Source: Pelomicrobium methylotrophicum
GTDB lineage: Bacteria; Pseudomonadota; Gammaproteobacteria; Burkholderiales; UBA6910
Reading direction: 5' to 3'
NCBI RefSeq assembly: GCF_008014345.1
Contig: NZ_VPFL01000013.1
Coordinates: forward strand, 1 to 64,000
DNA: 64,000 nt
The notes beneath the pieces are model-generated. The model was not told the DNA's origin, did no database searches, and was given only the letters and a program-made list of their open reading frames with translations. Made by a program: the position numbers and the translations under genes. Below, piece after piece: positions 40,103 to 48,736 of the stretch. Position 1 is the stretch's first letter; each line of letters begins with the position of its first letter.

Positions 40103-41332
40103 ATGGAAACCCATCTCGCCGAATTCATCCGTCATACCCCCCAGGGCCGGGAAGCCGAGTCGATCCTGCGCGCTTGTGTCCACTGCGGCTTCTGCACCGC
40201 TACCTGTCCCACGTACCAACTTCTCGGCGACGAGCTGGACGGGCCACGCGGGCGCATCTATCTCATCAAGCAGGTGCTGGAAGGAGCGCCGGCCACGAAG
40301 AAGATCCAGTTGCACCTGGACCGCTGCTTGACCTGCCGCGCCTGCGAAACCACCTGCCCTTCAGGCGTGAAATACGGACGTCTGGCCGACATTGGTCGTG
40401 CCGTGGTGGAGAAACAAGTGGGCCGCGGACGTCTAGACCAGATCCGGCGCACCGCGCTTCGCACCGTGTTGCCCCGGCGATGGTTATTCGATCCCCTGCT
40501 TCAGCTCGGCCAAGCCGTGCGGCCGCTCCTGCCGCCAGCGCTCAGGACCAGCGTTCCGCCGCGCGAGACATCGACCCCCTGGCCTGCGCCCCGACACTCC
40601 CGGCGCATGGTGGTGCTGGACGGCTGTGTGCAACCGGCGATCGCCCCCAACATCAACGCCGCGGCCGCCCGAGTGCTCGACCGCCTGGGCATCTCGCTCG
40701 TACGCCCGCGGCGCTCCGGCTGCTGCGGAGCCGTGACTTATCATCTGAACGCGCAGGACGAGGGACTCCACTACGCCCGGAGTCTCATCGATGCCTGGTG
40801 GCCCCACATCGAGCAGGGGGCTGAAGCGGTCGTCGTGACGGCCACGGGCTGCGGCGCCATGGTCGCAGAATACGGACACCTGCTGCGCCATGATCCCGCC
40901 TACGCGGCCAAGGCGGCGAAGGTCTCGGCGCTGGCAAAGGACATCAGCCAGGTAATCGTGGCCGAGAGAGCGCACATCGCGAAATTGCTTGATGGAAGAC
41001 CCAGACCGAAACTCGCCTTCCACGCACCATGCACCTTGCAGCACGCGCTCAAGCTCCGCGGCGTGGTGGAAGACCTGCTGCGCGGCGTCGGCTTCGCGCT
41101 CACACCCGTGCCCGACTCGCACCTGTGCTGCGGCTCGGCGGGTACTTACTCCATCCTGCAGCGGGAGCTTTCCCAAAAGCTGCTGCGCAATAAGGTCACA
41201 GCCCTCACCTCGGGGAAACCCGAACTCATCGCCACCGCCAACATCGGCTGTCTCACCCATCTCCGCAGCGGCACAGAGGTGCCGGTCAAGCACTGGATTG
41301 AGGTGCTCGATGAAGCGATGGCAACCCCCTGA
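40103..41332 (+). CDS. glcF: Glycolate oxidase iron-sulfur subunit GlcF
   Basis: A 409-residue subunit passing electrons from GlcDE to the quinone pool. Two 4Fe-4S motifs lie near the N-terminus, CVHCGFCTATCPTY (about 27-40) and CLTCRACETTCPSG (about 77-90). Two CCG-type cysteine-rich domains follow (GCCGAVTYHL, LCCGSAGTYS). It ends the glc operon. The CRISPR region starts about 370 nt downstream. Confidence 0.94.
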   Translation: METHLAEFIRHTPQGREAESILRACVHCGFCTATCPTYQLLGDELDGPRGRIYLIKQVLEGAPATKKIQLHLDRCLTCRACETTCPSGVKYGRLADIGRAVVEKQVGRGRLDQIRRTALRTVLPRRWLFDPLLQLGQAVRPLLPPALRTSVPPRETSTPWPAPRHSRRMVVLDGCVQPAIAPNINAAAARVLDRLGISLVRPRRSGCCGAVTYHLNAQDEGLHYARSLIDAWWPHIEQGAEAVVVTATGCGAMVAEYGHLLRHDPAYAAKAAKVSALAKDISQVIVAERAHIAKLLDGRPRPKLAFHAPCTLQHALKLRGVVEDLLRGVGFALTPVPDSHLCCGSAGTYSILQRELSQKLLRNKVTALTSGKPELIATANIGCLTHLRSGTEVPVKHWIEVLDEAMATP

Positions 41333-41407
41333 AATGGCCGCGCGCGAGAGGATGGCAGCACCGGAAACCGCGTGCCCAGATTTTTGTAACCGTCCAGCGG
41401 CCATCGC

Positions 41408-41704
41408 CTTGACGATCAAGGCTTGATGCGCTGAAAGCGTTTTGCCAGTGCCCTCGAGATCGAGGGCAGTAGGATCGAAGCCACCGCCACACCCTTGGAA
41501 TATCTCTTCCTGTCCGGAATAGCCGGGGCCGGCAATGGCCGCAGGAAGTCGAAGTAGCCGTCAGGATCGCCGACATCTTCCGGGGGGACGGGCATTCGCT
41601 CCGGCCAGGCAAAAGGAGCGCAAGGGTATGCATGGAGTGAGAGGGATTTCTCGGCTCTGATCCGGTGCTCCCAGCCATTGCCAAAGTCGTAGACGTAGCG
41701 CAAC
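41408..41704 (-). pseudogene. pRiA4b ORF-3-like gene remnant at the array's far end
   Basis: A fragment of a pRiA4b ORF-3 family gene, common on plasmids and integrated elements. LRYVYDFGNGWEHRI, then CPPEDVG-like VPPEDVGDPDGYFDF, match the middle of the family. The similarity runs up to the base where the first CRISPR repeat begins, so the 5' half is missing. Near 41470 the family-like GGGFDPTALDL continues in another frame, so there is also a frameshift. Both defects make it non-functional. Apart from this remnant, the 372 nt between glcF and the array hold nothing I recognise. Confidence 0.7.
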
Positions 41705-42096
41705 GTCTTAATCCCTTCTTCATCAGGTCATCGGTTCGAACCGTCGCGAGAAGGTATATTCTGCCACCGAGTAGTCTTAATCCCTTCTTCATCAGGTCAT
41801 CGGTTCGAACATCCCAGAACTGCCGGAGGCGTCGGCGCGTGAAGGGGTCTTAATCCCTTCTTCATCAGGTCATCGGTTCGAACGGCGGTGATCATCGATC
41901 ACCACCGCCCGGGCGATCGTCTTAATCCCTTCTTCATCAGGTCATCGGTTCGAACATATCTGAGCTGGCAAGGGGGGAGATAAAAAACCGTCTTAATCCC
42001 TTCTTCATCAGGTCATCGGTTCGAACGGAGCCATGCGGCGAATTCGTCGCATGGCATCCGTCTTAATCCCTTCTTCATCAGGTCATCGGTTCGAAC
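41705..42096 (-). CRISPR. CRISPR array, distal block (6 repeats)
   Basis: Six identical 37-nt repeats (plus strand begins GTCTTAATCC, ends CGGTTCGAAC) at 41705, 41774, 41847, 41919, 41990 and 42060, with spacers of 32-36 nt. The transcribed strand is the minus strand: there the repeat ends GGGATTAAGAC, giving an ATTAAGAC-type 8-nt tag, and the cas genes lie to the right. This is therefore the oldest end. Its last repeat (41705) is perfect rather than decayed and abuts a broken gene, suggesting further repeats were deleted. Confidence 0.98.
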
Positions 42097-43509
42097 TCCG
42101 ATGGGCTGTTTCGTGCTAAAATCTTTTCTACCATTCGTGGTCTGCAGGACGCATGGCCCGCTTTCGAGCTTGAGTTCAAGCGGTTCCGTTCCGATTACCT
42201 TGTCATAGGGGAAGAAAGTGGCGAAAGTCAGGTGGGTGAAGTCCAAGCCGGGCGAGCCGTTCTTTGGCGGCAGAGGGGCCTTGATTCCGTTCAGGCCGAA
42301 TCTGACCGACTCATCGAAGAGCTCGTCCAGCGAGCCGAACGAGGAGCCCTCTTATCCAGAGGAGATCGCCCAAGCGCTGGAGAAGAACGAAGAGAAGAAA
42401 GCACGGTAGACTCCTTCGCCCATCGAGCGGCCACCTCTCCCCGCAACGATCTGCCGCAGCCCACCCCGGCCCAGCAAGAGGCCGGGAATTACAAGAAGGG
42501 CCACGTGCGCATCGCCGGGCTCGATGTGTCCATCGAAAACCCGGCTGGCTCGAAGCGCACCTATCGAAACCCGGACGGCTCGACCGGGGAGGTCACTCTC
42601 AAGTCCCACTACGGCTATATCCGCCGCACGCACGCCAAGGACGGCGACCAGCTCGATGTCTTCATACGCCCCGGGACCCCGCTGGATTGGTCCGGTCCCG
42701 TTTGGGTGCTGGACCAGCGCAAGCCCGGCAATGGCCACTTCGACGAGCACAAGGTTTTAATCGGCTGGTCCGATGCGTCGAGCGCTCTCCAAGGCTACCG
42801 GGAGAACTATGCCCCAGGATGGGAGGGAGCGCGCTCGCTCCTGCGCTTCGACTCGCCGGAGGCGTTTCGGGCGTGGCTCACGCGCATGGAGCCAGAGAAG
42901 CCAGCGCTTTTCTCCCGCCAGGGCAGGCCGCTTCAGGAGGACATGGCGGCCCAGATCAAATGGCTGGAAACGCAGGCCAAGGAGCGCGGCTACGAGAGCG
43001 TCGATCAACTGGCGAGCCGCGACCCACAAGCCTTCGAGCAACTGGCCGCCGAGTGGAGAAAGGAACACCCGGCGCAGGCGCTATTCTCCAGGCGAAGCCG
43101 CCCCGCCGACCTTCTAGCGGCAGATGGCCCGAAGATGGGGCGGGTCGGCAAACGCTACGTGAGCGAGGATGGCCGCTATGGGCTGGAGCCCGACGGCTTA
43201 GGCGGCTACTTCGTTACGGTCGAGGGGGAAGAAATCGGCTGGGGCTTCAACTTCCAGGACGCCCAGACGATCCTCAAGCGCCAGTATTGGGAAGACCTGA
43301 GAAGCGGCAAAGCGAAGCTTCCAGAAAGCGAGACCGTCTTCAATCGCTATTCCGAAAAGCAGGTGGAACAGCTCCTCGCCGGCTGGCGCCGGCTCACCGA
43401 GCACAAGGGAGCGTTCATGACGCCCAAGACCAGCTCCACCGAGCTACAACAGATTGTCCGCGACCTGCGCTTGGAGCGACTGGTGACCATCATCCCGATG
43501 GATGTATCC
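42097..43509 (+). pseudogene. Internal fragment of a phage-type polyvalent protein gene between two repeats
   Basis: A 1,413-nt stretch that begins on the base after one repeat and ends on the base before the next. One plus-strand frame is open through all 471 codons with no start or stop of its own. From about 42440 it reads as part of a large phage or element polyvalent protein: QQEAGNYKKGHVRIAGLDVS begins the inorganic-pyrophosphatase-like domain of such proteins, followed by HYGYIRRTHAKDGDQLDVFI. Spaced ALFSR motifs recur downstream. The first 100 codons compete with another frame (GTG 42218 after AGGGG), so I trust only the later part. It cannot make a normal protein here. Confidence 0.8.
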
Positions 43510-45457
43510 GTCTTAATCCCTTCTTCATCAGGTCATCGGTTCGAACGTGGGACGATGAGCATCTTATCCGTCGGCCAACCCGTCTTAATCCCTTCTTCAT
43601 CAGGTCATCGGTTCGAACCGCCACGCTCACCGCCATCAACGTGGCGCTCAAAGGTCTTAATCCCTTCTTCATCAGGTCATCGGTTCGAACGGCGGTTCAG
43701 GAAAACCCCGTGCCGAACGCCAAGGTCTTAATCCCTTCTTCATCAGGTCATCGGTTCGAACCCGCTCAGTGATACCTACCAGGCCCAAAGCGGTGATGGT
43801 CTTAATCCCTTCTTCATCAGGTCATCGGTTCGAACGAATGGAGATCGAGACCTGTCTGACCGACTCAAGGGTCTTAATCCCTTCTTCATCAGGTCATCGG
43901 TTCGAACCGGTCGAACGAAGACATTAATCGCTTGCTGGCTTGTCTTAATCCCTTCTTCATCAGGTCATCGGTTCGAACGCAACAAATTGTGGATAAGGTG
44001 CGCGAGAAGCTGGGTCTTAATCCCTTCTTCATCAGGTCATCGGTTCGAACCCCTAGGGCATGTTAGGGGCAACAGGAGAAGATAAGTCTTAATCCCTTCT
44101 TCATCAGGTCATCGGTTCGAACCACTTGCAGGAGGGGAATCCATGTGACCAGCGCCGGTCTTAATCCCTTCTTCATCAGGTCATCGGTTCGAACGCCGAG
44201 CGTGGTGGTTCGAGCCCACCCGGACCGTCTTAATCCCTTCTTCATCAGGTCATCGGTTCGAACCCAAAGGAGGGGCGCGAAAGACGCGGGCCGCCCCGCG
44301 TCTTAATCCCTTCTTCATCAGGTCATCGGTTCGAACACTATTCGCTGAAGGATAAGGATATGGTCAAGGTCTTAATCCCTTCTTCATCAGGTCATCGGTT
44401 CGAACACCCCACCGACGCCAAGGGGCTCCCGTGGCCGTCGTCTTAATCCCTTCTTCATCAGGTCATCGGTTCGAACACAAGACCATAGAGCCCAAATGGA
44501 AGGGCAAGTCTTAATCCCTTCTTCATCAGGTCATCGGTTCGAACGTTCAACCCGGAGAAAAACGTGCGTCCGGCGCACGTCTTAATCCCTTCTTCATCAG
44601 GTCATCGGTTCGAACCTTTCCAGCCCGGAAGCTCTGAAAGATCTCGAGGTCTTAATCCCTTCTTCATCAGGTCATCGGTTCGAACGAAATGGCTGGCCGA
44701 AGTGCGTCGGAGCGGAAGGGTCTTAATCCCTTCTTCATCAGGTCATCGGTTCGAACTCCTCCCGTGCGGGAGGGCGGCGCCCCCGAACCGGTCTTAATCC
44801 CTTCTTCATCAGGTCATCGGTTCGAACGGGTGTCATGAAGAAGATCCTCCTCCGGGCGCTGTCTTAATCCCTTCTTCATCAGGTCATCGGTTCGAACGCC
44901 CCCGGGCCATGGTTTAACCGCGTGGACGAAACGTCTTAATCCCTTCTTCATCAGGTCATCGGTTCGAACCGCGCGCGCCCGCAAAATCCTGCGCCGCCGA
45001 GCCGTCTTAATCCCTTCTTCATCAGGTCATCGGTTCGAACTCTGGGAGGGGGAATACGCATCGGTCACCCAGGTCTTAATCCCTTCTTCATCAGGTCATC
45101 GGTTCGAACGGGCGAACCCCTGGATCTTTGCGGCCGACTATGTCTTAATCCCTTCTTCATCAGGTCATCGGTTCGAACGAGACAGGTCGCGGGAAAATCC
45201 GCGACCTGACGTCTTAATCCCTTCTTCATCAGGTCATCGGTTCGAACTGGAAGCAAAGGAGTCTTAATCCCTTCTTCATCAGTCTTAATCCCTTCTTCAT
45301 CAGGTCATCGGTTCGAACTGTGGCCCGCGCTGACCGCGTTTGCCTGTCTGCGTCTTAATCCCTTCTTCATCAGGTCATCGGTTCGAACCAAAACGGCATA
45401 GCGGACAGGCTGAGCAAAAAGTCTTAATCCCTTCTTCATCAGGTCATCGGTTCGAAC
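43510..45457 (-). CRISPR. CRISPR array, leader-proximal block (28 repeats)
   Basis: Twenty-eight full copies of the same 37-nt repeat, from 43510-43546 to 45421-45457, with 27 spacers of 31-37 nt. The leader and cas2 lie to the right, so the newest spacers are near 45400. One 34-nt spacer (45248-45281) consists mostly of repeat sequence. Several spacers contain hairpins, and one (44195-44226) carries a tRNA T-arm. The repeat has only a weak internal stem, as is common for type III. With the distal block the array has 34 repeats, all identical by eye. Confidence 0.98.
45248..45281 (-). other. Spacer largely made of CRISPR repeat sequence
   Basis: Between repeats 45211-45247 and 45282-45318 lie 34 nt: TGGAAGCAAAGGA followed by 21 nt identical to the first 21 nt of the repeat (plus strand). 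The total is a normal spacer length. The simplest reading is a prespacer taken across a spacer-repeat junction of an array with this repeat. None of the other visible spacers ends in the 13-nt part, so the donor spacer is lost or was elsewhere. Confidence 0.75.
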
Positions 45458-45530
45458 TGCGGGCCGCCAAAAACCGCTTTGCATTGCAGGCTTACCGGTG
45501 CCGTTGACGAAAATTACCGGAAAAGACATG
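45458..45530 (-). promoter_or_regulatory. CRISPR leader
   Basis: The 73 nt between the newest repeat and the stop of the second cas2. Its position on the minus strand, upstream of the first repeat, makes it the leader with the array promoter, possibly continuing into the cas2 gene. I see no clean -35/-10 pair. Confidence 0.55.
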
Positions 45531-45911
45531 CTAACCCGCGCGCCCATGGGAGCGCTCAGTGAGCTGCAAAGATAATTTAGCCTCTGGCGGAGAAGATGTA
45601 AACGCAACGAACGATCCCGGTTCCTTGCCCTCGAGCAGTTGTATTCCATCGGGGAGCGCTTTTGTGCCAAGGACTACGAGCTCAGGTGAATCCGGTACCT
45701 GGTAGATACGCACGTCGTCGGTCTTGGGATCGATCAGGTCTGCGAGTGCCGACCGGATGGCGCCAATTTGGACTGCGCTTGCGCGGGTGACGAACACCGA
45801 GTACTGGACGGGTACTGCCTTGGACTTCAGGTAGCGATGCACGCGCGCAAGCCGCCTGGAATCGGCGACATCATAGGCAATCAGCCAGCTTTTGATAGCG
45901 TTCAGCGCCAT
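45531..45911 (-). CDS. cas2: Cas2, second copy (cas2')
   Basis: A 126-residue Cas2, longer than usual (about 90). The core starts KSWLIAYDVADSRRLARVHR with the conserved Asp of YDVAD, and VQYSVFVTRAS gives the second strand. The last 25 residues after DGIQLLEG look unrelated to Cas2. The frame extends upstream to 46052, but the ATG at 45911 begins the family sequence and overlaps cas1' by 10 nt. It is immediately upstream of the leader and pairs with the degenerate cas1. The other Cas2 (47765-48049) is clearly different, so this is not a recent duplicate. Confidence 0.85.
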   Translation of the reverse strand: MALNAIKSWLIAYDVADSRRLARVHRYLKSKAVPVQYSVFVTRASAVQIGAIRSALADLIDPKTDDVRIYQVPDSPELVVLGTKALPDGIQLLEGKEPGSFVAFTSSPPEAKLSLQLTERSHGRAG

Positions 45912-46756
45912 TCTTCCAGCAGCGACTTGAGATACCGGTGCAAATGTCCGAGGATGTCGTCGCAATGCGTCGTCAACGAAAACGCAAAAGCATGGAACAT
46001 GCGCAGGATGGCGGCCCCCTCGAAATGCGCGACCTCTCCGAGGCCGTGCCATTCCAAATGAAGCACGAGCTCAAGGAGCCGCGAAACGTCTTCCAGGAGG
46101 TGAAAAGCTTCGCCCCGAAACCCCCAATAGACCGCTCCGAGTCCCGCTTTGTGGAGCCGCTCGGCGACCGCGGCGCGAATCGCCGTTGAGAGCAGGCCGT
46201 CCGGCGCCAGAACTTCTGACCGCTCGTTCAGGTACACGTACCGGCGCTTGAGCTCGCACAACGTTTCCTGCGGCAGCGGTTTACCGGCCTCCTCCCGACT
46301 GCGCTGCCATCGGGCAAACAGCCGCATGCGCTCGGCGCGCAGCCAATCGTGATAGTGCTCCCGCCAGTCGGGGCGATCGAGAAATTCCTCCAGATCTCGG
46401 CTCAGGCGGGAGAGTGTCCGTACGGCAGGAAGCAGGTAACCTAGCGGGGTGTTCTCGGCTCCCGTGAGCACGAGCGGTATGCCATGTTGCAGGCAGGCCG
46501 CCAGCGCCCTCGCCCGCCACTCGACGCGTGCTGAAGTAATCACGCGGGAGACGCGGCTTAAGGGGTAGCGGGCGTCAGCGCGGTCCTTGGCCCTCACGAG
46601 CAAGGCCGGGCCATCCAAGTCCACGGACGTGCGGCCTGCCGCCAGCACGTAGAGCGGCCGGCGGACGATCGCGTCTGCACCGGAGGTTGCGACTGAGCCG
46701 CCCAGCCCCTTGGTCAAGACAGGGCTCAATCCGACGCCTTCTCTAATGGCCCCCAT
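45902..46756 (-). CDS. Degenerate Cas1 homologue (cas1')
   Basis: A 284-residue Cas1-like protein. The N-terminal beta domain is recognisable (RRPLYVLAAGRTSVDLDG, HGIPLVLTGAENTPLGYLLP). The helical domain aligns with the neighbouring Cas1 at LLSTAIRAAVAERLHKAGL. The metal-binding residues are missing: there is no equivalent of the MEGAAA Glu, the GFYHR His is GFRGE (about 212-216), and the CDLVEP Asp falls at FHLLEDVS (218-225). It should bind as a Cas1 fold but not catalyse integration. The ATG at 46756 has AAAGGAAA upstream. It lies between active cas1 and cas2'. A structural partner role is inference. Confidence 0.78.
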   Translation of the reverse strand: MGAIREGVGLSPVLTKGLGGSVATSGADAIVRRPLYVLAAGRTSVDLDGPALLVRAKDRADARYPLSRVSRVITSARVEWRARALAACLQHGIPLVLTGAENTPLGYLLPAVRTLSRLSRDLEEFLDRPDWREHYHDWLRAERMRLFARWQRSREEAGKPLPQETLCELKRRYVYLNERSEVLAPDGLLSTAIRAAVAERLHKAGLGAVYWGFRGEAFHLLEDVSRLLELVLHLEWHGLGEVAHFEGAAILRMFHAFAFSLTTHCDDILGHLHRYLKSLLEEWR

Positions 46757-46774
46757 TTTCCTTTCCCGGACGGA

Positions 46775-47761
46775 TCAGAACTCCTCGTTGCCTTCGACAA
46801 GCGGCTCGAGCTGCGGCTCGCCGCGCTCTTTCAATCTGCGCGCGAGCAACGCGCATTCCCGCCGCAGCAACCGGCGCAGGGGCGGCACGAAGGCCTCATA
46901 GTCCTGGTAAAAGTGCTCCCGCCCTGCCTTGTGCAGCAGGCAAGCTCCTTTGTCGAGCACAAAGTGATCCCCACGCAGCCGCCGCTCCCGGAACAAGCGC
47001 CACACCCAACCGTCGACTCGCGGCCTGAGCGGTTCTACCAGATCACATGCCATGGATTCCCGACCAAAGGCAGGCCGATGATAAAACCCGATCAGGGGAT
47101 CAAGGCCCGCCATGTGGCAGGCCCGCACCGCTTCGAAGTGCAACAGCGTGTAGCCGAGGGACAAGCATGCGTTCACCGGATCCCGCGGGGGACGGCGATT
47201 ACGGCCGCAAAAGCCCAGACTCGGCGGAAACAGCGATACCAGTCCTCGAAAATAGGCCGATGCTGCGGCGCCTTCCATTCCGCGGATGCGTCCAGGATCG
47301 ACATCGCCTTCTCCGCCCAGCCTCACCCACGTTCCCTCCAGGGCGCTGAGCGCGTCCGTTAGCGCTTTGCGGCAATCCGGCCGCACGGCGAGCGCGTCCC
47401 GCAGAAGCCGTGCCTGCGCCCGGACTTTGCCGAGAACGATCCGCCGCGCCCAGTGCCCGCACCACGCGGCGTCCATGGCGAGCTGGTACTGCCCGAGGCG
47501 CACTGCCGCATCCGAATGCACAGGCCCGAGTAGGAACGCCACCCGGCGGCTTTGCCGGCGTGACAACAGCACTGTGGCCACCCCCTCCTCGGCGAGCCGA
47601 ACCAGCACTGCGGTGTCGAGGCGGATCGCTCCCTGCAGAATCACACGCTCGATCAAATTGAGCGGCACCGTGCCGCGGCGCTCACCGCCTTCGTACAAGG
47701 CGAGCGCTGCGCCATCGGCGCGCACCTCCAGATTCGAACGGTCAAGCACCAGCGTCGCCAT
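46775..47761 (-). CDS. cas1: Cas1 integrase
   Basis: A 328-residue CRISPR integrase that inserts prespacers at the leader-repeat junction. All catalytic positions are present: Glu163 (IRGMEGAAA), His228 (IGFYHRPAF) and Asp240 with Glu243 (MACDLVEPLR). It starts 3 nt after the first cas2 stops, so the two are coupled. No reverse transcriptase domain is attached. It belongs to the Cas1 group usual for type III and some type I loci. Confidence 0.95.
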   Translation of the reverse strand: MATLVLDRSNLEVRADGAALALYEGGERRGTVPLNLIERVILQGAIRLDTAVLVRLAEEGVATVLLSRRQSRRVAFLLGPVHSDAAVRLGQYQLAMDAAWCGHWARRIVLGKVRAQARLLRDALAVRPDCRKALTDALSALEGTWVRLGGEGDVDPGRIRGMEGAAASAYFRGLVSLFPPSLGFCGRNRRPPRDPVNACLSLGYTLLHFEAVRACHMAGLDPLIGFYHRPAFGRESMACDLVEPLRPRVDGWVWRLFRERRLRGDHFVLDKGACLLHKAGREHFYQDYEAFVPPLRRLLRRECALLARRLKERGEPQLEPLVEGNEEF

Positions 47762-47764
47762 GCC

Positions 47765-48049
47765 TCAGCCGAAGTAGAAGTAAGGGGGATCCACCGGCTC
47801 AATCGCCACCCCCAGCGTATACACCCGCGAGCGCGGATCGAGGCGAAGCAGAAAGAAGCTGTCCTCCGCTTCGTTGAGCAGCTGCGCCATGCCAAGCAGC
47901 AGGCTCGCCTTCTCCGCCGGCGTCAGAAAGATCTCGTACACCGATTTCTGGCCACCGGTGGCATACCCCTTCACGAATTCCAGGCTCGCCCTAAGCCGTT
48001 TCGGATCGGCCACGTCGTAGGCAGCCAGGTACAGGTCACGTTCAGCCAT
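47765..48049 (-). CDS. cas2: Cas2, first copy
   Basis: A 94-residue Cas2, standard length. YLAAYDVADPKRLRASLEFV carries the conserved Asp, and QKSVYEIFLTPAEKASL the second strand. It is the first gene of the cas2-cas1-cas1'-cas2' cassette and is coupled to the active cas1. The small gap upstream (48050-48091) separates it from the lipoprotein gene. Confidence 0.93.
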   Translation of the reverse strand: MAERDLYLAAYDVADPKRLRASLEFVKGYATGGQKSVYEIFLTPAEKASLLLGMAQLLNEAEDSFFLLRLDPRSRVYTLGVAIEPVDPPYFYFG

Positions 48050-48091
48050 GTCTTGCCCACCGCCTGCAAAAACTTACGTACCGACGGCGCA

Positions 48092-48532
48092 TTACTGTTC
48101 CGCTGCAGGCAATTCGGCTTGCGTCCCGGACGGTACAGCCACCGATGCCTGGCCCATCTCCACCGTGATCAGCGACGGATAGTCGTAAGCCGCCCCACTT
48201 GCCACATCCACCGCCCCGCCGACGATTCCGCCGAAGAGAATGTTGCCGAATGCCATGCCTTTGGTGGAGGACTTGACCGTCACGAGACCGGGCTCGTGAG
48301 GCTCCTTCTCGCAACGCACGATGAGGTCGTCGTAGCTGCGGCGGACCACGACGGAGCCGGGCGTGGTCACGAACCAAGTGCCCTTGTCGTTGTTCAACCT
48401 GCAGCTCGCCCCGACGACTTGCTGGCCCTTGTGGCGGGTTTCCACCGACAGACTCTGATTGTGGCCAGTGACGATGGAGGCGCAACCGGAAAGCGCCACG
48501 ACGGCTAGCGCCAAGGCTGAGATTTGCCTCAT
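48092..48532 (-). CDS. Lipoprotein of unknown function
   Basis: A 146-residue lipoprotein: signal (4-14) and lipobox ALSGCAS with Cys about 17, then a beta-rich domain with CRLNNDKGTWFVTTPGSV and a glycine-rich stretch GNILFGGIVGGAVDVASG. I recall similar stand-alone lipoproteins in many proteobacterial chromosomes, with no known link to CRISPR. I start at 48532, about 7 nt after AAGGAG; an ATG at 48538 is possible. It separates the effector and adaptation halves of the cas locus, which is odd. Confidence 0.8.
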   Translation of the reverse strand: MRQISALALAVVALSGCASIVTGHNQSLSVETRHKGQQVVGASCRLNNDKGTWFVTTPGSVVVRRSYDDLIVRCEKEPHEPGLVTVKSSTKGMAFGNILFGGIVGGAVDVASGAAYDYPSLITVEMGQASVAVPSGTQAELPAAEQ

Positions 48533-48736
48533 GGTCATGCTCCTTTTTTTGCGGCTTTGCCTAAGCCGCACCGGAGCACAACTATATATTCACCGACAGA
48601 GCAAGATAGGAACGGCAAGCTTGCGGGGGAGGAAGGGGATGACCTCCGGTTGTGAGGTTTTGTTAGCGCATGGCCCTAGCACGTGCACGCGCACACGCCG
48701 CCTACTCGGGCCAGAGGACGCAAAGAAGTGAAGACT

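Noticed and set aside
42098-43501. CCGATGG at both ends of the 1.4-kb insert as a target-site duplication
   Set aside because: The right copy (43495-43501) lies 8 nt inside the junction, there are no terminal inverted repeats, and no transposase is present.
44195-44226. A tRNA gene
   Set aside because: Only the T-arm and part of the acceptor strand are present, and the boundaries are CRISPR repeats; it is a spacer.
43490-45256. Proteins reading through the repeats (VRTDDLMKKGLR or SSSGHRFE units)
   Set aside because: They arise because the repeat is open in several frames; there are no ribosome sites and no conserved product.
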